Made by a program: the position numbers and the translations under genes. DNA of 64,000 bases. It comes from Salvia splendens (Eukaryota; Streptophyta; Magnoliopsida; Lamiales; Lamiaceae). The DNA is taken from positions 5,090,501 through 5,154,500 of the forward strand of contig NC_056039.1 of NCBI RefSeq assembly GCF_004379255.2. Direction: 5' to 3'. Of this stretch, positions 1-10,390 are shown piece after piece. Within the stretch, counting starts at the first letter, position 1. Each line of letters begins with the position of its first letter. Under the pieces are notes generated by a model, which was not told where the DNA came from, did not search any database, and saw only the letters and a list, made by a program, of their open reading frames with translations.

Positions 1-997
1 CTTAATCAAATGGTAGATATTAAGTGTAAACTTAACACTAAGGGGGCAATAGGACCTTAATGCTATTTTGTTCTTAGATAGTCTTATTATTATAGGAGTA
101 CCATATATAATTAAGGACATAACAAGAAATTATTATATGAAGATAACTTAATTAGAATATGAAAGAAAGATTACACGAAAATGACAATCACAATTAAAAT
201 GACAATGTACCAACAATGAGAATCCCTAGATTTAAGAGTATATTAAACCTTAGCCAGTCACGTGGCAGGTTTCTTGCATATGTATCACAGATTGTTTGAT
301 TATATCTGATTTCTTGGAACCATATGCCGAGTTGTTTGTCTATGTATCGCAGATTACTTGCCTAGTTTGTCATTTTAACTATGGTATCACCATTGTGCTT
401 TGATTTCGTATCGCAGATTGTACGGAACCCTATGTCAAGTTGTTTGCCTATGTATCACAGATTGTTTGCCTATGTGTCGCAAATTGTTTGACTAAGTTGT
501 CGTTTTAACTATGATGTCACCATAGTGCTTCTCCTATGATAGAACCTCTTTTCACAAACGATTCAGTCTGATGTCTCTAATCACGTGGATTTTAAAGTTC
601 TCTATAAACTCCATCAAGAGTTCTCCTTCTGATTAATTAAAGTTAAAAAACTAAATTGAACAATAAAAAACAAATATATTATGAATCACAATAAATGTTG
701 CACTTGATCTGAAGTTGATTTTCTTTTGACACACTGTTAATGAGGAATTAAAAAAAAAGTGAATTTGATCTTAACTTTAACATCTTTTTCTTGCTTATGC
801 TGAAGTATATTTTAATAACGGAAAAATCAATTTCGACCCAATTAATGTAATGTGTGACGCCTTGCCTTTACCGCCTTAATCTTATCCATCGTATTCTAAA
901 AATGGGAGAATAATTAGTCGTGAATCGTCATGTTCATCTTAAGCAATGATTAATCCTTCCAAGAATATGCACTTTGGGGTCGGCACGGAGTAATAGA

Positions 998-1738
998 CAG
1001 TGACAAAGTCAGAAATTTTTTGTTGGGGTCCAAAGCTTAGATATGTTTTTAGTGTCGGCATCGCCGAAATTTTTTGTAGCATAAGCAATAGGGAATTGCA
1101 AAAGATATAGATGAATAATGAGAGGGGAAAAAAAATAGAGAATGAATAATAGAAATTAGAAATATAATCTCTATTATAGTTAGAATGTAAGGTACAAATA
1201 AATTACTTCATAATATAAGACTAAAGGTTAGATATATGCAAATAAAATAGCAATGGGAGTAAACTATTGGACATAAAAGTGTAAGAAAATAATATAAGAT
1301 TTTTTTGGATTTATAGGCCGAAAGATTTGAACTTAGAAACATAGAAATATAAGAAATTAAAACAATTCTTGGAAGTAAAAGTGTTTGAAAAAAAGAATTG
1401 ATTTGTAGGCTGAATGGATTGAACTTTGGGAACTTAAAACAAACTCCTATAAGTTTAAGAAAATAAAGCAAAGGAAAAAAATGTTGGATTTTTAGGCTCA
1501 AGGGGAGTCGAACTTAATATAAGGGAGCATAAAAATGTAAGAAAATTAAACAAATGACAAAAATGATGGATTTGGAGACTGTAAGATTCGAACTCAGGTG
1601 AATAACCACAGTGACTTGAGCTAATACCAACTGCACTATTCGCAAACTTTGTATATATAATAGCATATACTCTATACTAATAATTTCTTTAGCTGGGGGC
1701 CCAGTGGCCCCCCAGGCCCCATAGTGGCTTCGTCCCTG
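998..1738. mobile_element. Non-autonomous hAT-type element (741 bp) nested in a MITE
   Basis: The element is flanked by a perfect 8-bp target duplication GTAATAGA (990-997 and 1739-1746). The ends are inverted: the left reads CAGTGACAAAGTCA and the right, reverse-complemented, reads CAGGGACGAAGCCA. An 8-bp duplication and CAGGG-type ends are typical of hAT elements. No transposase frame is present, so it would need a transposase in trans. It sits inside a Stowaway-like MITE of repeat copy 1 and is absent from copy 2. Confidence 0.85.
1585..1635 (-). other. tRNA-like box A/box B module inside the hAT element
   Basis: On the minus strand, TGCAGTTGGTA (1625-1635) resembles an RNA polymerase III box A, and GAGTTCGAATCT (about 1584-1595) resembles a box B. 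Their spacing is close to that in a tRNA. The segment does not fold into an evident full tRNA cloverleaf, so it is either a decayed tRNA-derived (SINE-like) piece or a chance match. Confidence 0.3.
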
Positions 1739-2348
1739 GTAATAGAGATGTAGAGAGCAAAAGTAAATAAAGTATTGTTAATGAAGAATGAGTCTCACCT
1801 CATTAGAAAGAAAAGACTTTTCAAAATTAGAAAGTGTATATTCTTGTGGGACGGACTAAAAATGAATGATGCATATTCTTGAGGTACGGATGGAGTAATA
1901 AATAGTTAAAGTGGACATAAAATAAAGTATAATATGAAATGATGTAAATCGGAGTCCATCCCTTACTGTACTATTAATTTTTATATTCTAATTCTTTTTT
2001 TCTATTATTATAATATATACACGCTAAATATGACCAAAACCCCTTTACAAACCAACAAAGAGATGAATAAGGGGGTTGATGGCTAAATCTAAGACTATTT
2101 ATTAGTTGAAGAATTTTGCAAGGATCATCAAAATTAAACATAGGGTGGTCATAGATAATATCATTAAAAATAGGGGGTTAGCTTGCTATTGGCTCGACCA
2201 ATAGAATAGGTGTACTACTTATAAAACAAAAGAGGGAAGAGAAGGCATGCCTTCACTTTGTCTAGTGCTATTAGGGTTGATTTGGACTACCTTTAGAGAA
2301 TTGTCAGTTATTGTAATTTTTTAAAGTGCATGATAGACTTGTCAAAGT

Positions 2349-3142
2349 GAATATTAAAATCAACATCCCTATCTCGGTATGTCCGTCCCAAAAATAGACC
2401 CAAATGAAACAGATTATAATCCAGTCCATACATTAAACAAGACAAGGAAAGCCCAACTATCTACATACTCAACAAGCCCTTAGATTTCAATTTCTCTGTA
2501 TTAAATATATAGAGATGTTTGATTAACTGATGACACTCATGCCTTAATACATTGGTGCTATTCCAACTAGTTTAACTCTAATCCTTTCAAACTCTTATAA
2601 GAAACATCTTTTGAAGCTGTCATATTTTTGCGTATTTGCAAAAAGAGGTAGTTTCATGAATAAGGATCAGTCCATTAATCATTGCTTAAGACGAACATGA
2701 CGATTCACGACTAATTATTCTCCCATTTTTAGACTACGATGGATAAGATTAAGGTGGTAAAGGCAAGGCATCACACAATACATTAATTGGGTCCAAATTA
2801 ATTTGGCCGCTATTAAAATATAATTCAGCATAAGCAAGAAAAAAAGTTAGAACATATTCACTTTTTTTTATTCCTCATTGTTACAATGTGTCAAAAGAAA
2901 ATCAGCTTCAGATCATGTGTAACATTTATTATGATTCATAATATGTTTGTTTTTTTATTGTTTAATTTAGTTTTTGTAACTTTATTTAATAAGGAGAACT
3001 CTTGATGAAGCTTATAGAGATCTTTGAAATCCACGTGTTTAGAGACATTAGACTGAATTGCATGTGAAAGGAGGTTCTATCATTGGAGAGCACTATGGTG
3101 ACATCATATTTAAAACGAAAATTTAGACAAACAATCTGCGAC
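2349..3142. repeat. Inverted copy of part of the duplicated locus
   Basis: Reverse-complemented, this stretch matches 475-960 and 4728-5330. Shared landmarks include 'ctcccatttttagactacga' here against the reverse complement of 'ccgttttctaaaaatgggag' in copy 2. It contains about 200 bp (roughly 2430-2630) not present in copy 2. Together with either direct copy it forms long inverted-repeat arms on both sides of the cysteine-rich gene. Confidence 0.8.
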
Positions 3143-3239
3143 ACGGCAAGCAATCTATGATTAGCAAAGAGTAATTTAATATATTATTAAAGTAATTTAA
3201 TGGCACTTCATTGCCACCCTAGAATAATTTCTTGGACTA

Positions 3240-3593
3240 CTAAAGTGGGTCCTGGGAATATGCCCAAATTTTGTTCGTTACATACATTGCAACGTCGGGC
3301 TTTGCATTGCAAAATTTTATGCAAATTTCTGTAACATCTTTAGCCATCACATCATAACAGTCACCACTTAAATTTTGTGTGTTAAAATATATCCAACATT
3401 CTCCAACTATATTTTTATATGGACCATATCTTCCCTGACATATGGCATCACGAACCCTATCAAGGCAAATTTGTGGCACTTGTTTGTAGCAGTCAGGCCC
3501 TAGTGGAGGAGTATCAGACATAGATTCATCTAATATTGTTGCAAAGATTACAACTAGTGTCACCATTTTTACTATTGGTATGACTTTTGTCAT
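3240..3593 (-). CDS. Small secreted cysteine-rich protein, prolamin-like/ECA1-type candidate
   Basis: A single-exon frame codes for 117 residues. The first 25 or so form a likely signal peptide: Lys-3 and Lys-9, then a hydrophobic run VTLVVIFATIL. The rest is a compact domain with seven cysteines at residues 35, 43, 52, 66, 79, 91 and 95. The order C-x7-C, then G...IVGEC, then a DC pair recalls the prolamin-like fold of egg-cell/ECA1-gametogenesis secreted proteins, but the usual adjacent Cys-Cys is Cys-Trp here, so the family call is an inference. A TATA box lies 38 bp upstream. The start is the first ATG after the TATA box. The gene lies between inverted and direct repeats of the flanking DNA and has a duplicated 121-bp unit upstream. 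A secreted signalling or defence role is possible; no function is claimed. Confidence 0.6.
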   Translation of the reverse strand: MTKVIPIVKMVTLVVIFATILDESMSDTPPLGPDCYKQVPQICLDRVRDAICQGRYGPYKNIVGECWIYFNTQNLSGDCYDVMAKDVTEICIKFCNAKPDVAMYVTNKIWAYSQDPL

Positions 3594-3630
3594 GTTTCTT
3601 TCGTTTGTTCAGATATAACTTTTCATCAGT

Positions 3631-3639
3631 CTTTATATA
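3631..3639 (-). promoter_or_regulatory. TATA box of the cysteine-rich protein gene
   Basis: On the minus strand this reads TATATAAAG, 38 bp before the ATG. Transcription would then start only a few bases before the coding region, giving a very short leader. Confidence 0.6.
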
Positions 3640-3670
3640 CACAAACCTTTTTAGGGAGGTTTGATATGAA

Positions 3671-3912
3671 ATTAATGCTAAAATTCTAACATGTCTTAAA
3701 TTAAATTCATTATTAATTGCATTGTTTAAATATAACGTTTGAGTTCTAACTCAAACCAGGAATGTTTTATTAAGTTACAAATTCACCATAAACTAATGCT
3801 AAAATTCTAACATGTCTTAAATTAAATTCATTATTAATTGCATTGTCAAAATATAACGTTTGAGTTCTAACTCAAACTAGGAATGTTTTGTTAAGTTACA
3901 AATTCCCCATAA
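3671..3912. repeat. Tandem duplication, two units of about 121 bp
   Basis: Two nearly identical adjacent units each begin with 'taatgctaaaattctaacat' (3673 and 3794). They lie immediately upstream of the cysteine-rich gene, so they form its distal promoter. Confidence 0.9.
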
Positions 3913-4263
3913 ATTGGTTCATTGTTTTGTGTCTTTTGTTTCCTATTCTACCCCATAATGTACCAAATCGACCTAATAATGTAACACGGACTATCACATC
4001 TCCTACTAATCTAATCCATCCAACATCTTAATCCAATGGTAGATATTAAGTGTAAACTTAACACTAAGGAGGCAATAGGACCTTAATGCTATTTTGTTCT
4101 TAGATAGTGTTATTATTATAGGAGTACCATATATAATTAAGGACATAACAAGAAATTATTATATCAAGATAACTTAATTAGAATATGAAAGAAGGATTAC
4201 ACGAAAATGACTACCACAATTAAAATGACAATGTAACAACAATGAGAATCCCTATATTTAGTA

Positions 4264-4468
4264 TTCCCTCCGTCCCATTAAATATGCAACATTTGCTTTT
4301 CGGCACGGGATTTTATGTAGTGTTATTTTGTGAGTTAATGAAGAGAGAGTAAAGTAAGAGAGAAGAAAAAGTAGAGAGAGTATTGTTTCCATTTTTAGAA
4401 ACGTGTCATTTTTAATGGGACAGACAAAAAAGGAAAACGTTTCATTTCTAATGGGACAGAGGGAGTAA
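4264..4468. mobile_element. Stowaway MITE with an empty site in the other repeat copy
   Basis: The termini are TTCCCTCCGTCCCATTA on the left and TAATGGGACAGAGGGAGTA on the right, with TA target dinucleotides outside. Copy 1 at about 229-245 reads straight through 'tttaagagtatattaaacc' at the same place, so it is an empty site. Length is about 205 bp with no coding capacity. Confidence 0.85.
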
Positions 4469-5542
4469 TATATTAAACCTTAGCCAGCCACGTGGCAGGT
4501 TTCTTGCCTATTTATCACAAATTGTTTGATTATATCTGATTCCATATCTCTGATTTCTTGGAACCATATGCCGAGTTATTTGTCTATGTATAGCAGATTG
4601 CTTGTCTGGGTTGTCATTTTAACTATGGTATCACCATTGGGCTTTGATTTCGTATCGCAGATTGCTCGGAACCATATGTCGAGTTGTTTGCCTATGTATC
4701 ACAGATTGTTTGCCTATGTGTCGCAAATTATTTGACTAAGTTGTCGTTTTAACTATGGTGTCACCATAGTGCTTCTCCTATGATAGAACCTCTTTTCACA
4801 GACAATTCAATATGATGTCTCTAAACACGTGGATTTCAAAGTTCTCTATAAAATCCATCAAAAGTTTTCCTTCTGATTAATTAAAGTTATAAAAACTAAA
4901 TTAAACAAAAAACAAACATATTATGAATCACAATAAATGTTGCACTTGATCTTAAGTTGATTTTCTTTTGACACACTGTTAATGAGGAATTAAAAAAAAA
5001 GTGAATTTGACCTTAACTTTAACATCTTTTTGTTGCTTATGTTGAAGTATATTTTAATAACGGAAAAATCAATTTCGACCCAATAAATGTAATGCGTGAC
5101 GCCTTGCCTTTACCACCTTAATCTTATCCACCGTTTTCTAAAAATGGGAGAATAATTAGTCGTGAATTGTCATGTTCGTCTTAAGCAATGATTAATGGAC
5201 TGATCCTTATTCATGAAACTACCTCTTTTTGCAAATACGCAAAAAATATGGGGTATTATAATCCGTTTCATTTGGGCCTATTTTTGAGACGGACATACAT
5301 AGATTGGGATGATGTTTTTTAATTCAATCATCCATTTTTATGCATTTTTTATTGTTATTAACATTATTTAATTGGGTAAATTTCAAGTTTTGGTATCATT
5401 AGTATTTAGTTGGGTACGAGTCAAGTTTGTCCTTTTTCTAAAGGATGACAAATACCACTCATCTATAATTTTACTCTCTCTGTCCCATTATAAGCAGTGG
5501 ATTTCTTTTATGTTGTTGTTTAGTGAAGATAATAAATTAATA

Positions 5543-5766
5543 TTCCCTCCGTCCCCAAAGAATATGCACTTTGGGGTCGGCACAGATTTTAATGTAAAAT
5601 TAGTAAAGTAACAGAGATGTAGAGAGAAAAAGTAAATAAAGTATTGTTAGTGAAGAATGAGTCTCACCTCATTAGAACGAAAAGACTTTCCAAAATTAGA
5701 AAGTGTATATTCTTGTGGGACGGACTAAAAAGGAATGATGCATATTCTTGAGGTACGGATGAAGTA
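5543..5766. mobile_element. Stowaway-like MITE, unbroken copy
   Basis: The left end is TTCCCTCCGTCCCCAAAGAA and the right end reads GCATATTCTTGAGGTACGGA followed by TGAAGTA. The same family appears broken at 956-1897 and again at 17107-17327. Length is about 224 bp. Confidence 0.75.
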
Positions 5767-6339
5767 ATAAATAGTTAAAATGGACAGAAAATAAAGTATA
5801 ATATGAAATGAGGTCAATCGGAGTCCATCCCTTACTGTACGATTAATTTTTATATTCTAATTCTTTTTTTCTGTTATTATAATATATAGACTCTAAATAG
5901 GACCAAAACCCCCTTACAAACCAACAAAGAGATTAATAAGGGGGTTGATGGTTAAATCTAAGACTATTTATTAGTTGAAGAATTTTGCAAGGATCATCAA
6001 AATTAAACATAGGGTGATCATAGATAATATCATTAAAAATAGGGGGTTAGCTTGCTATTGGCTCGACCAATAGAATAGGTGTACTACTTACGGAGTATAA
6101 AACAAAAGAGGGAAGAGAAGGCATGCCTTCACTTTGTCTAGTGCCATTAGTGTTGATTTGGACTACCTTTAGAGAATTGTCAGTTATTGTAATTTTTTAA
6201 AGTGCATAATATACTTGTCAAAATAAATATAAAACAATTATGCTTCATTAATACTTTACTTGTATAAGTTATATTTTTCGGATTGACCAAGTCGTATTGA
6301 TGAGGAACAAAATAGGCTACAACAATTAAAAACACGTAC

Positions 6340-6907
6340 TGTGATGAAGATCGCGATGAAGATCAAACTGTGAAGCACACCTGCTCGGACAATTTATCGA
6401 ACACTTGTTGTGCAGCAACCACACAATCAAGAACATAGCACACGAAGGTTTACGTGGTTCGGCTCATTGAGCCTACATCCAAGAGAGAAGATGGAGGTTA
6501 TATTGATCACGGTTTTGGAACAGATACAAGGCATCACTCAAGCTCAAGAACGAGCTGCACACTCACCAACACTGGCTAATCCTCAAGCAATCTATTCTAT
6601 GAAAACTCAATCAAGAAATATGCAATTTCAGCTAGATGATACAAGTGTTTCTCTCAACTCTCTCAATTCACTCAAAGAAGAAAACTCGACTTCTCTTGAT
6701 GAATCCTTCTCTTGAATTCTCTTTGTGTGTTATTTATCCGATGTGTAGCTCTTTTATATCTAAGCTTCTCAACTCCAATTCAGCTCTTGTAACTGAAATA
6801 ACGGATAGCTCCTCATAACTAATTCCCCTTAACCGTTTCTGCTATAAGGACTTGAAGCTTCATTGAGTGTGGCTGATTCTTGGTCATCAAAACCAGCCTC
6901 ATTTCCA
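6340..6907. mobile_element. Solo-LTR-like element flanked by an 8-9 bp repeat
   Basis: The segment begins TGTGATGAAG and ends CTCATTTCCA, so it has TG...CA ends. It contains the 'tttacgtggttcgg' and 'gcctacatccaag' motif pair that also occurs in the LTRs of the gypsy element further on. It is flanked by AACACGTAC at 6331-6339 and 6907-6915. A duplication of 8-9 bp is longer than the usual 5 bp of LTR elements, so this could be a solo LTR with chance extra matching or another element type. Open frames at 6410-6818 look non-coding. Confidence 0.5.
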
Positions 6908-7041
6908 ACACGTACGAGCCGTTACATGATATGCCAATTTCCTACATCTTAAAATATCTAGACATATAGAGATAACAATGTGAAATAAAATTAACAAGAG
7001 TATATATTAGTTCGGAGGAGCAAGACATATTTTGTTGTCAT

Positions 7042-10000
7042 CTATGGGTCCGAATGAGGACAAACTTGCGGTGAAGCATTATTATCTATTTCTTGGAATG
7101 GACTTCGATCAAAATACCAATCAGCAATAGCTTGTTCCATCGTCTGCATTACATAGTACAACAAATAATTATATTTCACAAATATTTTTTAAAAATTAGA
7201 GTGTAATTTAGCACCTAATATATATAATAAACAAGTAGCATATTAAAGCGTCAAAACAATTATAGAACAAAAAAACGAAATTAGTAATATATCTTACAGT
7301 ATTACGAACTAGAGGTGAGCGCGTCCAAGTTGATCTTCTAGCAATGTGGCCATGAAGGTAGCATGAATCAACAAACACCCCTCTACTACAAGACTTATCA
7401 AGTTTCATCAATGTTTTGAGAACAATAGGTCGAAACTCTGAAATTAAACGTATCAATTATCAGAAATTTTTGGTTTCAGTTTAACTGCTTGTTCAAAATT
7501 TAAAACTTGAAACAAAGTTAAAGTTACCTTCTATGATTCTTATTTGTTGGGAATTACATTGTTCCAAGCTCAACTCGCAAAGACCCCATTGTATCGACTT
7601 TGGCTTGAAGCTGTATTTAATCTGCAACATATTAAATTGTATACCTATGAGTAATAGTTGATAATTTCATATTTAATGAATATATATATAGGGTTGTGAT
7701 CAATTGAGATTTTTTAGCCTAATTGAGAATTGAGATGCATTATAAGCCACTCATTTTTATTAAATGAGTGGTCCAGAATTTGCCACATGGAAAATATTTT
7801 TACATTAATTAATTGTGAAAGGGCATATTTGTAATTTCATCATATATTTTATTTAATAAATATTTTTTTTATTTTTTTTTAAAAAATTATTTTTTTTTCG
7901 ATTTTTTATTTTTTTATTTATTTTATTTATTTATTTATTTTTTGTCAACTACATATACAATTCATGTCAACTACACACATGTAATGTCAACTACATATAC
8001 AATTCATGTCAACTACACACATATAATGTCAACTACATATACAATTCATGTCAACTACACATATATAATGTCAATTATAAGCTGTTGACATTTGATGTGC
8101 AGAGCTATTGACATTTGATGTGCAGACTACACATCGTAGTTGACATAATGTCTCAGTAGTTGACATCGCGCGAAAATTTAAAAAAAAATTAAAAAAAATT
8201 AAAAAAATTAAAAAAATTAAATTTTTTTTAGTTGTTGACATTTTAATACGAGTTGTTGACATTTGATATTCTGGCTATTGAAATGAAATGACGATAATAC
8301 CCCTTAGTTGACATAATCTACTTGCAGTTGACATTTCAAAATGAGTGGCTGAAAATACATCTCAATTTTCAATTAAGCTAAAAAAACTCAACCTAACAAG
8401 ACCCTATATATATATATATATAGTTGTGATCTATGCAAAACTCAATCTTATGCAAACAATGGACCAAAAATACAGAGGTCGTTTTAAGATATAACTGAGG
8501 TCATTGTAAGTTTATTTTTAGGTCATTTTAGAAAGAGGACTTTAAATGATAAAAAATGACCTCAATTCTGATTTTTATAAAATGACCTAAAAACTAACTA
8601 ATAATGACATCCGTATAAGATGCATAATTATTTACCATTAGATTGGAAAATCTCATGATCATGATTTGGCATGTATGTTGTATTATAATGTTATTATTTC
8701 GCATTATATATGTCATTTGTCAGTAATTTAAGTTTTTTTGAAGTAGTCTCATGCATATATATATATATATATGGATGTATTGAGTATTGTCTTGTTACTT
8801 ACCTGGAAGGAATCAAAAGCGGTTTCGACTAAAAAGAGTGGCGTGGAAACATCTTCAATCAAATACTCTGGGAAGAGGCACTGAAATTAATTTCAATAAA
8901 ATATTATTGTTGTTGTCTTGTTTGGATAAAAGGTATATGATTTAAATATGTTATATTTATAGTGAGTTATCTCACCAAATTGGGGTCTCTTTTAGACGTG
9001 CATGATTTAGGCAATAACGCACCAAGTTCCTGTGTGACACAAAAAACACGCATGTTACAATTCTACTCTATATCTCAATAAGGCCATCATAAATTATGGT
9101 ATATAAAAGTCGGATACTTAGTAAAGAGTAGAATAATACATGTGTTTCAATCACATGAGCAAAATGTGGTCCAGATTTGTTTGCCAATGCACCTTCCCTG
9201 TTGGCAAAGTAAGGAAACTTTTTATTTTCAACACAAATACACATGCGACAGAACTAACTAAGGGTGTGTGCTTGAAATAAAAGCACAAATTATCAATAAT
9301 AATTACCCGTGGATGAAAAAACCAGAATCGGATATGCACTTTACTCTAGTAGTATTCGGAAAGAGGTATCTAAATCTATCACAGTGTAGAATTGTACTCA
9401 ATCCACCTGCTGACCCACCTGATAGGATAGCCTACAAATAATCAAAATTATATACTTATATATTACCTTTATAATTAATAGCAATATGAATATAGGCTAA
9501 TGATAGAAGTGAAGCATATATATACATTGTGCGCATTCCCCATTCCTTTGTGAAGCATCTCCTCCATCATAGCGTGATATATCCTCGCACCTCGAAATGT
9601 GAGGTTGTTACTCTGAAACGATTTTAATTAAACTATCATATTCTAATTAATTACACTAAACATGCTATGAATATTACTATATGTTTGATGACTTACCGGA
9701 TCTACTTTCTTGATGTCCGACATATACACTGAGCCATCACAGTAATGAATAAAGACTTTATTCCAATTGTAGAAATCTAAAAATAACAAAGAAAGAAAGT
9801 TAATTTGCTATTAAGTGAATACAATAAAAAAATCATTGGTTGAGTAAATTTACATTGGTTCAATTGAGAGTCTGAGTCTAGTATTCCAACAAAGTTGGTG
9901 TCATTTTCATATTTACTGCTTCCATGATACTTTTTTGATCTATTTATACAGTCCATTAGTGATTCACACCATCCACCGCCCTAACATGAGTAAACCAGAT

Positions 10001-10390
10001 TTCCTTTAAAATATGAGTACACATGATATAAATATTTTTGGAAACAAATTAATGATTTAGTTAGGTATACATTATAGGTTTAATTCAAATACCTACCTCC
10101 ATGTAAACAATCCAGTTTGAAGATCCACTACCGTAGCCCTCAACATAAGCATATGCTGGTGGACTTCCGTCCAAACAAACTAGTAGTATTATACAAAAAC
10201 AACGGCTTAATTCAGTCAGTTATACTAGGATAAAATATAATAAAATAAAATAAAATAAAAGATAACCTGCTCCCTTTGCAACAGCAGACTCGAGCAAAGT
10301 GAAGTTTTGGATATAATCGGGGACTTGAGCATTCATGGTCACAAAAGAAAGCCACGAAAGTAGGATCAAAGCAGCTGTGAATCTATCCAT
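7042..10390 (-). CDS. Pectin acetylesterase, complete 12-exon gene
   Basis: The encoded enzyme (378 residues) would remove acetyl groups from cell-wall homogalacturonan. Exons, in transcript order: 10390-10267, 10179-10097, 9980-9854, 9776-9697, 9612-9526, 9431-9307, 9197-9155, 9029-8976, 8880-8803, 7621-7528, 7437-7298, 7143-7042. All junctions are GT-AG and the frame stays open. Residues 1-21 form a signal peptide ([21 protein letters not shown]). Family marks are [24 protein letters not shown], the nucleophile motif GGSAGG, ISDSGFF, the Asp in TAFDSFQ, the His in SCYLHGH and a final DWYFDR. Most family members have GCSAGG, so a Cys is replaced by Gly before the Ser. The stretch after ISDSGFF is also somewhat shorter than usual. 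Intron 10 (7622-8802) hosts an inverted-repeat element. A length of 378 fits the family (about 390-430). Confidence 0.9.
7690..8405. mobile_element. Inverted-repeat (MITE-like) element in an intron
   Basis: The left end (TAGGGTTGTGATCAATTGAG, then TTTTTTAGCCTAATTGAGAA) and the reverse complement of the right end (TAGGGTCTTGTTAGGTTGAG, then TTTTTTTAGCTTAATTGAAA) align over about 70 bp. The flanks are TA-rich, so the target duplication cannot be defined. The superfamily is uncertain. A shorter segment with a similar 'tagttgtgatc' start follows at about 8421. The element carries no gene. Confidence 0.65.
7943..8072. repeat. Tandem repeat, about 43 bp, three units
   Basis: The units start at 7943, 7986 and 8028-8029 with 'gtcaactacatatacaattc' and then 'atgtcaactacacacat'. 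They lie inside the inverted-repeat element. The hexamer 'gttgac' recurs on both strands through 8300. Confidence 0.8.

Larger units (their letters stand above)
956..1897. mobile_element. Stowaway-like MITE interrupted by the hAT element
   Basis: The left piece (956-989, starting 'ccttccaagaatatgcactt') and the right piece (1747-1897, ending 'gaggtacggatggagtaa') align with the intact MITE at 5543-5766. The hAT element lies between them. Part of the MITE next to the insertion ('ttttaatgtaaaattagta' in the intact copy) is missing, and the leftmost terminal bases are deleted. Confidence 0.7.
1..2330. repeat. Direct repeat copy 1 of a duplicated locus
   Basis: This stretch matches 4028-6215 in the same orientation, beginning with the shared text 'ggtagatattaagtgtaaac' and ending near 'cagttattgtaattttttaa'. 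The copies differ by insertions and deletions. Copy 1 carries a hAT element (998-1738) that copy 2 lacks. Copy 2 carries a Stowaway MITE (4264-4468) and about 340 bp (5203-5542) that copy 1 lacks. The missing 340 bp is bounded by the short word 'attaat' at both sides, which suggests a microhomology deletion in copy 1. The left end is cut by the window edge, so the true repeat may be longer. No gene is seen in this copy. Confidence 0.85.
4028..6215. repeat. Direct repeat copy 2 of the duplicated locus
   Basis: This copy matches 1-2330. It keeps the unbroken MITE at 5543-5766 and about 340 bp lost from copy 1, and it gained a Stowaway MITE at 4264-4468. It shows no convincing gene. A decayed Stowaway-like end ('actctctctgtcccattata') lies at about 5473. 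Confidence 0.85.

Noticed and set aside
6410..6818. Open frames of 60-101 codons in the LTR-like segment
   Set aside because: They lie wholly within a non-coding LTR-like element and lack any domain.
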